A stretch of DNA of 6,384 nucleotides, from NCBI GenBank assembly GCA_002385475.1, contig DGDO01000026.1, forward strand, positions 453-6,836. Reading direction: 5' to 3'. The position numbers were made by a program, and so were the translations under genes. Under the pieces are notes generated by a model, which saw nothing but the letters and a program-made list of their open reading frames with translations, searched no databases and was not told where the DNA came from. Shown here piece by piece: positions 1-4,870 of the stretch (the first letter of the stretch is position 1; the number at the start of each line of letters is the position of its first letter). This stretch comes from Candidatus Sordicultor fermentans. GTDB lineage: Bacteria > Atribacterota > Atribacteria > Atribacterales > Caldatribacteriaceae.

Positions 1-499
1 GTATTTAGCCTTAGGAGATGGTCCTCCCAGATTCCCACGGAATTCCTCGTGGACCGTGGTACTCGGGAAAGAGAGGAGAGACCAGATCTTTTCGCTTACT
101 GGGCTATCACCTTCTCTGGCCAGGCTTTCCAGACCTGTTCAGCTAAAACCTGGTTTGGTAACTCTCTGGTTCCACCCTGGTAGAACCTCTCTCTTCCCTC
201 TACCCCCAAAGAGCAACACCCAGGGGTTATTACACTCTTTGGGTTTAGGCTGTTCCCCTTTCGCTCGCCGCTACTTAGGGAATCGAATTTCTTTCTTTTC
301 CTCGGGGTACTTAGATGGTTCAGTTCCCCCGGTTAGCCTCCCTTACGGGATACTGGAGGTTTACTCCAGTGGGTTGCCCCATTCGGGAATCTCCGGATCA
401 AAGCTTGCTTACAGCTACCCGAAGCTTATCGCAGTTGGCCACGCCCTTCATCGCCTCCTGGCACCAAGGCATCCACCGTATGCCCTTTCTAACTTGACC
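1..499 (-). rRNA. 23S ribosomal RNA, 5' portion (3' end beyond the window)
   Basis: This is the 5' domain (domain I) of large-subunit rRNA, read on the minus strand. Conserved blocks seen in the reverse complement are ACGGTGGATGCC near the 5' end, GAGGCGATGAAGG, CCGAATGGGG, CCGGGGGAACTGAA, CATCTAAGTACCCCGAGG, AGTAGCGGCGAGCGAA and AGGCTAAATAC at the window edge. Counting back 20 nt from ACGGTGG, as in E. coli 23S, places the mature 5' end near 499. Only about the first 500 of roughly 2,900 nt are present, cut by the window edge and not by damage. Between the AGTAGCGG and GGCTAAATAC blocks the RNA is about 275 nt, longer than my recollection of E. coli (about 194) or B. subtilis (about 237), so a variable helix region is extended. 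The block before GGCTAAATAC closely resembles Bacillota sequences. No intervening sequence or break was noticed. Open frames inside this interval are not genes. Confidence 0.97.
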
Positions 500-592
500 G
501 CAAACCTTTAATTCATTAACAAACTTGTCATGTTAGCAGGAATATCTCTTGTTTCCACCTTATTTACTTTTCAAGGTACGGATAATGAAGCA
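500..592 (-). other. 23S rRNA leader (precursor 5' spacer)
   Basis: This stretch, about 90 nt, lies between the inferred transcription start (about 590-592) and the mature 23S 5' end. On the minus strand it contains ACCTTGAAAAGTAAATAAGG, very like the CTTGAAAAC-type block found just before 23S in the 16S-23S spacers of many Gram-positive bacteria. That block usually takes part in the processing stalk formed with sequence downstream of 23S, which is outside this window. No tRNA gene is present in the leader. A weak ACCTT/AAGGT inverted repeat (557-561 with 573-577) is visible. The leader role is inferred from position and similarity. Confidence 0.7.
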
Positions 593-598
593 AAGAGT

Positions 599-627
599 AT
601 TATAATAGGTTAGAGCGTTTTTGGCAA
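599..627 (-). promoter_or_regulatory. Strong sigma-70-type promoter for the 23S rRNA
   Basis: Read on the minus strand, a -35 box TTGCCA (622-627) is followed by a 17-bp spacer and a perfect -10 box TATAAT (599-604). This is one mismatch from consensus with optimal spacing, as expected for an rRNA promoter. The sequence upstream of the -35 (about 628-650) is A/T-rich with a TTTTTA run, like an UP element. The predicted start is near 590-592, giving a leader of about 90 nt. It points straight into the 23S gene, with no 16S in between. Confidence 0.8.
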
Positions 628-963
628 GAGGTAAAAACTGAATTTGTGTAGTTATTCTGTGATAATGTCACCCTTAAAATCTTTTAGAAAATATCACTTT
701 AGTAATAAAATGAAAGAATACATTGTCCTCAAGAAGAAAGAAATAAACTTTATGGGGCACGTTGTCTTCTGGATAAGAAGATAACTATCAGAGAGGGAGC
801 AGAACTTCTTCACCTATAGCGTAGGAGTTTGAGTGGTTAAAGAGCCAAAGTTACTCAATTTGGCAGACACAATTTCGCTCAGGTATTAATCTCATCTGAG
901 ATTTATTAATATAAACAACCGGAAACCGCATGTAGCTATTTAATTAATTGGTTACCCAAACAT
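628..963. other. Non-coding divergent intergenic region
   Basis: About 340 bases between the rRNA promoter and the chemoreceptor promoter. I see no convincing gene, tRNA or known riboswitch here. It is A/T-rich. Small structures include a GCCAAA/TTTGGC inverted repeat (844-849 with 859-864, 9-nt loop) and a short palindrome at 888-903 listed separately. A weak sigma-70-like pair on the plus strand, TTGGCA (860-865) and TATTAA (884-889) with 18-bp spacing, could be a second, distal promoter for the chemoreceptor gene. That reading is tentative. Confidence 0.5.
888..903. repeat. Short palindrome, possible operator
   Basis: The 7-bp arms AATCTCA and TGAGATT are separated by two bases, and the site is bracketed by two copies of TATTAAT (884-890 and 904-910). 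The symmetry suits binding of a dimeric protein better than an RNA hairpin, because the loop would be too small. It overlaps the possible -10 TATTAA at 884-889, where a repressor could act. No family can be assigned, and a palindrome this short may be chance in A/T-rich DNA. Confidence 0.3.
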
Positions 964-990
964 TAAAGATCCCCCCGAAAATGCCGATAT
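964..990 (+). promoter_or_regulatory. Sigma-28 (FliA/SigD)-type flagellar-regulon promoter
   Basis: TAAA at 964-967, 15 bases, then GCCGATAT at 983-990. This matches the B. subtilis SigD consensus (TAAA, about 15 bp, GCCGATAT) exactly. It also fits the enteric FliA form (TAAAGTTT, 11 bp, GCCGATAA) with 3 mismatches, two in the -35 half (TAAAGATC) and one in the -10 half. Transcription would begin near 996-998, leaving a 5' untranslated region of about 60 nt before the chemoreceptor start at 1057. Chemoreceptor genes are classic members of the sigma-28 regulon, so motif and gene support each other. Confidence 0.85.
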
Positions 991-1020
991 ATAAAATAGA
1001 GCTAAAAAAGCACACCGGCT

Positions 1021-1043
1021 CCAAAGACCCAAAGACCAAAGAG
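1021..1043 (+). repeat. Tandem 8-bp repeat in the chemoreceptor 5' UTR
   Basis: Two perfect copies of CCAAAGAC (1021-1028, 1029-1036) are followed by a partial third, CAAAGAG (1037-1043). They abut the Shine-Dalgarno sequence. The copy number is too low to claim a phase-variable tract, but slippage here would alter the spacing between transcription start and ribosome binding site, not the reading frame. Confidence 0.6.
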
Positions 1044-1048
1044 AGGAG
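1044..1048 (+). promoter_or_regulatory. Ribosome binding site of the chemoreceptor gene
   Basis: AGGAG within a purine-rich stretch, 8 nt before the ATG at 1057. This is optimal spacing and confirms that start codon. Confidence 0.8.
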
Positions 1049-1056
1049 AAGAGAAA

Positions 1057-2934
1057 ATGACCTTGAAGACTAAGATTTTGAGTGGTTTCATAATAATGAT
1101 AGTTTTAGTGGCAATTGTCGGATGTATTGGTTTTTTCGCCACCTCCAGGTTGAACGACTCTCTATATAAAGTATATGCCGTGCGAATGCCCGCTCTTGAT
1201 TATCTTATCGAGGCAGACAGGGATTTACAACAGCTTCTGGTAGCTGAACGCTCCATGCTTTCTGCTCCCAGCGATAGCGAAATATTCAAACGCCTTCTTG
1301 CCGATTATGAAGAAAATTTTAATCAATCAATAGAGCGTTTTAACAAGTATAAAGAACTGGCTCAAGCTCCGGAAGAATTGCAACTTATATCTGGATACGA
1401 AGAAGTCCGTAAAGAATGGGAAACAGTGTCGAAACAGGTAATTAATTATCTCACCGAAGGTGGTGAGGAAGAGCGTAATCTGGCAACAGAACTATCCCTG
1501 GGAAAAGCTGCTGAGAAATTCGAGGAAACACGCGAATATTTGAATCAACTCACCGATGTCATATTGAACTTAACCGAAGAGGAAAATATTAGCGCTCAGA
1601 AAGCCCGCACCATGTCACTATCGCTGATAACCTGGACCATCATTATAAGCATTGTTTTAGGATTAACATTCGCTCTACTACTCACAAGAAGCATCCGCAA
1701 GCCCCTCCAGGAAATCTCCAGTGCAGTAGAAAAGGTCGCCAGTGGCAACTTGCAGGTCGAGGTCAAAAAACTAACCGTAAAAGATGAGCTGGGTAAACTC
1801 AGCAATAGTTTCGCAGAAATGGTAAATTCTCTGAGAAACCTGGTACATAATACTTTAAACTCTTCTTCTCTTCTGGCATCTTCTTCTGAAGAGCTTGCAT
1901 CATCGGTATCCGAAGCCAGTAGAGCTACTGCAGAGATTGCCCAAACTATTTCCCAGGTCGCCGAAGGCTCCATTCGCCAGAGTGAAGAACTCCAGAAAAT
2001 CGCTGAAGAAGGAGATACCATGGCTAAAAAAGCTCAGATTATCGTCAACACAAGTGACGATAATCTACGTCTTCTCGAGGAAACCATCAAAAATTTGGAA
2101 GAAAATAGCCATATTCTCTCTACCATTAGTAAAATGAATAATTCCGTTAGCGACCAAAGCAAAATCACTCAAGAAAAAGCTCAGAATGGCAAAAAATTAC
2201 TTATTGACCTTGTAGCCAGCGTAGAAGATATTGCCGAAGTATCTCAAGAAGTTGCTCAAAGTGTGGAGCTTTTGACTGAACGTTCCCAGGAAATTGGAAA
2301 GATTGTAGACCTAATAACCGGTATCGCTGAACAAACTAACCTCTTAGCCTTAAATGCAGCAATTGAAGCAGCCCGAGCAGGAGATGCCGGACGCGGATTT
2401 GCCGTGGTTGCTGAAGAGGTTAGAAAGCTTGCCGAAGAGTCTGCTCAGGCTGCAGAACAAATTGGAGCTCTGATATCTGAAATTCAGAAAAACACCGGCG
2501 AAACTTCTGAAGCAATGCAGAGAGCAAAAAATCAAGTGGAAACAGGTAGCAAACAGAGCGAAAAGGTTTCTCAAAGCTTTGAAGATATAATAGCAGCAAC
2601 CGGTGAAGTCGCCAACTCCATTGGCAGCTTGACCAGAACTATTGGAGAGCTGGAAACAAACCAGCAAGCAACCGCCGAAAATTCTCAGAGTTTAGTAAAG
2701 CATACCGAAGATACCCTGCACGATTTACGAAGCATATCTGAGTCTATTAGCAAATTACATGAGACCATCACTACCGTTGCCTCCATTGCCGAAGAGAACG
2801 CCGCCTCCAGTGAAGAAATTTCCGCTTCAGTAGAAGAACAAAATGCAGCCATGGAAGAAATTAACTCTATGGCAGCCAGCTTGAGTAAATTAGCTGAAGA
2901 GCTTCAAGAAATCGTTAACAACTTTACTGTATAA
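1057..2934 (+). CDS. Methyl-accepting chemotaxis protein (transmembrane chemoreceptor)
   Basis: A 625-residue chemoreceptor that senses a ligand outside the membrane and controls CheA kinase through CheW. Visible parts: a short basic start, first transmembrane helix about 8-28, a mostly helical extracytoplasmic sensor about 30-186 (four-helix-bundle type, with MPALDYLIEADRDLQQLL at 44-61), second transmembrane helix about 187-209, and HAMP about 208-262 (RKPL, then DELGKL at 243-248). A long coiled-coil hairpin follows. The highly conserved tip lies at about 413-469, including EQTNLLALNAAIEAARAG (425-442) and GRGFAVVAEEVRKLAEES (445-462). Candidate methylation sites sit in AEENAASSEEISASVEEQ (578-595) and in the mirror-image helix around 270-300. 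There is no C-terminal NWETF-like CheR tether; the end is NNFTV. Arms of about 180 residues each side of the tip make it longer than common 36- or 44-heptad receptors. It is monocistronic, with a sigma-28 promoter before it and a terminator after it. The ligand cannot be inferred. Confidence 0.96.
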   Translation: MTLKTKILSGFIIMIVLVAIVGCIGFFATSRLNDSLYKVYAVRMPALDYLIEADRDLQQLLVAERSMLSAPSDSEIFKRLLADYEENFNQSIERFNKYKELAQAPEELQLISGYEEVRKEWETVSKQVINYLTEGGEEERNLATELSLGKAAEKFEETREYLNQLTDVILNLTEEENISAQKARTMSLSLITWTIIISIVLGLTFALLLTRSIRKPLQEISSAVEKVASGNLQVEVKKLTVKDELGKLSNSFAEMVNSLRNLVHNTLNSSSLLASSSEELASSVSEASRATAEIAQTISQVAEGSIRQSEELQKIAEEGDTMAKKAQIIVNTSDDNLRLLEETIKNLEENSHILSTISKMNNSVSDQSKITQEKAQNGKKLLIDLVASVEDIAEVSQEVAQSVELLTERSQEIGKIVDLITGIAEQTNLLALNAAIEAARAGDAGRGFAVVAEEVRKLAEESAQAAEQIGALISEIQKNTGETSEAMQRAKNQVETGSKQSEKVSQSFEDIIAATGEVANSIGSLTRTIGELETNQQATAENSQSLVKHTEDTLHDLRSISESISKLHETITTVASIAEENAASSEEISASVEEQNAAMEEINSMAASLSKLAEELQEIVNNFTV

Positions 2935-2957
2935 GTAATACATAGCCAATCATATAG

Positions 2958-3004
2958 GCCACCCCGCTCAAAATTCAAAAGCGATGGCGGGGTGGCTGTT
3001 TTTT
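2958..3004 (+). terminator. Intrinsic terminator of the chemoreceptor gene
   Basis: A perfect 10-bp GC-rich stem, GCCACCCCGC (2958-2967) pairing with GCGGGGTGGC (2987-2996), with a 19-nt loop. It is followed by TGTTTTTT (2997-3004). It begins 23 nt after the chemoreceptor stop codon and separates that gene from the downstream operon. Confidence 0.92.
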
Positions 3005-3020
3005 CATTGAGACTGAATCC

Positions 3021-3061
3021 CTGCTCCAGGTAAATATTGTCAGAACTATAAAGGGGAGCAG
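3021..3061 (+). repeat. Inverted repeat, 7-bp stem
   Basis: CTGCTCC (3021-3027) is complementary to GGAGCAG (3055-3061), with a 27-nt A/T-rich loop. No T-run follows, so it is not a terminator. It lies just past the chemoreceptor terminator. It could be an RNA structure or chance; nothing in the sequence ties it to a function. Confidence 0.4.
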
Positions 3062-3204
3062 CACTCGCGATTGACCCGTAATAATGCCCCGACACAAAAG
3101 ATAATCAGAGTACGAAGGAAAAGAATATTACAATGGATTTTTTTGGTTAACTATATTTTTCTGGCAGGTTCTATAGAAGCAAGGGAACAATACTCACCCC
3201 TGTA

Positions 3205-3266
3205 CTCAGAGGCGGCAAATTGATTATAGCTCAGTGATATAATCAATTTGCCGTGCTTCTTCTGAG
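3205..3266. repeat. Long near-perfect palindrome with 15-bp perfect core stem
   Basis: The core arms GGCAAATTGATTATA (3214-3228) and TATAATCAATTTGCC (3238-3252) are perfectly complementary around a 9-nt loop, GCTCAGTGA. The pairing continues outward. AGAGGC (3208-3213) can pair with GCTTCT (3255-3260, one G-U), after which CTC pairs with GAG around a small bulge. Alternatively CTCAGA (3205-3210) pairs with TCTGAG (3261-3266). No T-tract follows on either strand, so it is not a typical terminator. It lies about 80 bases before the DUF72 start. It could be a 5' leader hairpin, a protein binding site or a small palindromic repeat element. No target-site duplication was seen. Confidence 0.75.
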
Positions 3267-3348
3267 GCGGTTAAAATAAATTAGAATATTTTTGCTGTGA
3301 ATGAGGTTGTAGAAATACAGAATAATGTAAGGGAAAAGAGGTGAAAAT

Positions 3349-4239
3349 GTGGCTATTTACCATATTGGTACTTGCTCCTGGACAGAGAAAACTCTCATTG
3401 AAGATGGCTCTTTTTACCCTCCTCAACTTAAAAATCCTGCTGAAAGACTGAATTTCTATGCTCAACATTTTAACACCGTAGAAGTTGATTCCACCTTTTA
3501 TGCTTTCCCTGCAGAGAGAAATGCTCGTCTCTGGGTAGAGCGAACCCCTTCCTCTTTCCTTTTTAATATAAAATCCTTTTCTCTATTTACCTTTCACAAA
3601 ACTTCCCTATCTGTCATTCCTCAATTTTTGAAAGAAGAATTGCCCGAAAGGTTGCAAAAACGACCTCACTTCTATTTAGCGGAAGTCCCTGAAGAGTGGC
3701 TAAAAATAGCTCTATCTGCTTTCCTTTCTGCCATAAACCCCTTGCAGGAAGAAAATAAACTGGGCTATATTCTCTTTCAATTTCCTCCCTGGATAGAAAA
3801 AAGTAGAGAAACTATGGAGTATTTATCCTGGCTTAGAGAAAATATTAAAGGAACTTTAGCTATAGAGTTTCGCCACCATTCCTGGTTGAGCGAAGAAAAT
3901 CGAGATGACACTTTCTGTTTTTTGCGCAAGGAGAGATTAGCCTATACCTGCGTAGATGAGCCTCAACTTCCCTGGACGGTCCCTCCCATAGTAGAAGTTA
4001 CTACCCCGGAGCTCATAACTCGCTTCCATGGACGCAATAAACCAGCCTGGGAAAAGAAGGGAGCACCCGTAGAAGAAAAATTTGCCTACCTTTATCAAGA
4101 AGAGGAATTAAACAGGTGGAAAGAGGTTGTAAATAAGAAATCCCCGGGTGCTGAAAGAGTTTTTTTGATGTTTAATAACTGTTTTCGTGATTATGCAATA
4201 AGGAATGCCAAACAAATGAAACTACTTTTGGCGGAATGA
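3349..4239 (+). CDS. DUF72 (YecE-like) TIM-barrel protein
   Basis: A 296-residue protein of the DUF72 family (PF01904), a widespread TIM-barrel family without an established reaction. Family motifs in order: IGTCSW (6-11), YPP (23-25), EVDSTFYAFP (45-54), FQFPP (143-147), EFRHHSW (173-179), TRFHGRN (224-230), YLYQEEEL (247-254) and FNNCFRDYAIRNAKQM (275-290). The length is near the family norm, with no signal peptide or membrane segment, so it is cytoplasmic. The start is GTG at 3349: AGAGGTG (3337-3343) sits 5 nt upstream, and an in-frame stop at 3328-3330 rules out a longer version. An ATG two bases earlier (3347) is in another frame and does not give this protein. It is the first gene of a three-gene set, 9 nt before the next start. 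Its role beside zwf is unknown. Confidence 0.92.
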   Translation: MAIYHIGTCSWTEKTLIEDGSFYPPQLKNPAERLNFYAQHFNTVEVDSTFYAFPAERNARLWVERTPSSFLFNIKSFSLFTFHKTSLSVIPQFLKEELPERLQKRPHFYLAEVPEEWLKIALSAFLSAINPLQEENKLGYILFQFPPWIEKSRETMEYLSWLRENIKGTLAIEFRHHSWLSEENRDDTFCFLRKERLAYTCVDEPQLPWTVPPIVEVTTPELITRFHGRNKPAWEKKGAPVEEKFAYLYQEEELNRWKEVVNKKSPGAERVFLMFNNCFRDYAIRNAKQMKLLLAE

Positions 4240-4243
4240 GGTG
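4238..4243 (+). promoter_or_regulatory. Ribosome binding site overlapping the DUF72 stop codon
   Basis: GAGGTG overlaps the TGA stop (4237-4239) of the upstream gene and sits 5 nt before the ATG at 4249, indicating translational coupling. The same GAGGTGAAA context precedes the GTG start at 3349. Confidence 0.75.
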
Positions 4244-4248
4244 AAATT

Positions 4249-4869
4249 ATGGAAATCATCGATATATCTCTTCCTCTGTCGGAAGAAACTCCCACTTATA
4301 AAGGGAGAAAGGAAAAAAAACCTCGTTTAGAAAGGATAAGAACTCTTTCTCAAGGAGCAAACGAAACTCGCTTGACCCTGGAAACCCACACCGGAACTCA
4401 CGTAGATGCTCCCCTTCATATGCTCTCTCCCGCTAACTCTATTGATCAGTTGCCCCTTTCTTCATTTCTTGGTCCGGCTTTAGTTGTAGAAATAAGAGGA
4501 GTGGAGGCCATAGCCGCAGAACACCTCTCTCCTTTTCAACAATTCCTATCCCCCCGGCAATTTTTAATTCTGAAAACTGATAACTCTTTTTCTGACCTGT
4601 CGAGGGAAAACTTTGTTTACCTTACTGTATCTGGTGCTTCTTATTTAGCTCAACAAGGTGCAAAAGGCGTAGGAATTGACTCTTTAGGGATAGAACGCGA
4701 CCAGCCCGGACACCCCACCCATCGCCTTCTTTTAGAAAAAGGTATTTTAATATTCGAGGGGCTATATCTCCGGGAGGTAGAACCTGGCTTTTACTATTTT
4801 CTATCTTTCCCTCTAAAAATAAAAGAGGGAGATGGCTCCCCGACAAGGGCTGTGCTCTTTAGAATGTAA
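4249..4869 (+). CDS. Cyclase-family metal-dependent hydrolase (kynurenine formamidase-like)
   Basis: A 206-residue cytoplasmic protein of the cyclase family (PF04199), which includes KynB-type arylformamidases and isatin hydrolases. These are metal enzymes that hydrolyse amide or lactam bonds. The signature HTGTHVDAPLH (47-57) supplies the expected metal ligands H47, H51, D53 and H57. H158 in THRLLLEKGI and E170 in IFEGL match the second conserved His/Glu pair, with the spacing known from KynB. IDISLPL (4-10), VGIDSLGIE (141-149) and the C-terminal FPLKIKEGDGSPTRAV (187-202) are also typical. All catalytic residues are present, so it should be active. Its substrate cannot be read from sequence: no tryptophan-degradation gene is nearby, and it ends 1 nt before zwf. 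Acting on a lactone linked to G6PDH is conceivable but speculative. The start is fixed by the ribosome binding site at 4238-4243. Confidence 0.9.
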   Translation: MEIIDISLPLSEETPTYKGRKEKKPRLERIRTLSQGANETRLTLETHTGTHVDAPLHMLSPANSIDQLPLSSFLGPALVVEIRGVEAIAAEHLSPFQQFLSPRQFLILKTDNSFSDLSRENFVYLTVSGASYLAQQGAKGVGIDSLGIERDQPGHPTHRLLLEKGILIFEGLYLREVEPGFYYFLSFPLKIKEGDGSPTRAVLFRM

Positions 4870-4870
4870 A

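Larger units (their letters stand above)
3005..3348. other. Non-coding region upstream of the DUF72-cyclase-zwf operon
   Basis: About 340 bases without a supportable gene. It contains two inverted repeats, listed separately, and must hold the promoter of the downstream operon. I could not find a sigma-70 site with both good boxes and 16-18 bp spacing. TTGCTG (3292-3297) has only poor -10 partners (AATACA-like at about 3315). TATAAT at 3238-3243 lies inside a hairpin arm with no suitable -35. The operon promoter therefore remains unassigned. Confidence 0.5.

Noticed and set aside
56..511. Open frames on the plus strand of about 150 and 60 codons
   Set aside because: They lie antisense to conserved 23S rRNA sequence, and the bases are explained by rRNA.
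840..1056. Possible cyclic-di-GMP (GEMM) riboswitch before the chemoreceptor gene
   Set aside because: Such riboswitches often control motility genes, but the characteristic conserved core and receptor-loop sequence could not be found. The sigma-28 start near 997 would also exclude most of this stretch from the transcript.
500..1056. tRNA or 16S rRNA upstream of the 23S gene
   Set aside because: No tRNA arm or TTCRANNC-type motif in context and no conserved 16S 3' block (for example anti-Shine-Dalgarno CACCTCCTTT) was found on either strand.
1596..2021. Minus-strand open frame inside the chemoreceptor gene
   Set aside because: It is an antisense shadow of a clearly coding gene, with low-complexity Ser-rich translation and no family features. 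The same applies to the minus-strand frame at 2350-2667 and the plus-strand frame at 1895-2137.
2904..3095. Minus-strand open frame of 63 codons
   Set aside because: It overlaps the chemoreceptor 3' end and runs through its terminator; the translation has no recognisable features.
3071..3105. TTGACC and GATAAT as a promoter
   Set aside because: The spacing is 23 bp, too long for a sigma-70 promoter.
3205..3266. Palindrome as an intrinsic terminator or insertion-sequence end
   Set aside because: No T-run follows on either strand, and no target-site duplication or transposase is present.
4622..4846. Minus-strand open frames inside the cyclase (4622-4846) and zwf (5655-5948) genes
   Set aside because: They are antisense to genes with complete conserved motifs and are not supported as proteins.
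4832..4870. Upstream ATG giving zwf 13 extra N-terminal residues
   Set aside because: The extension overlaps the cyclase gene, its purine-rich site is only about 2 nt from the ATG, and the family N-terminus begins at the MKTLIFFGATG start (4871).
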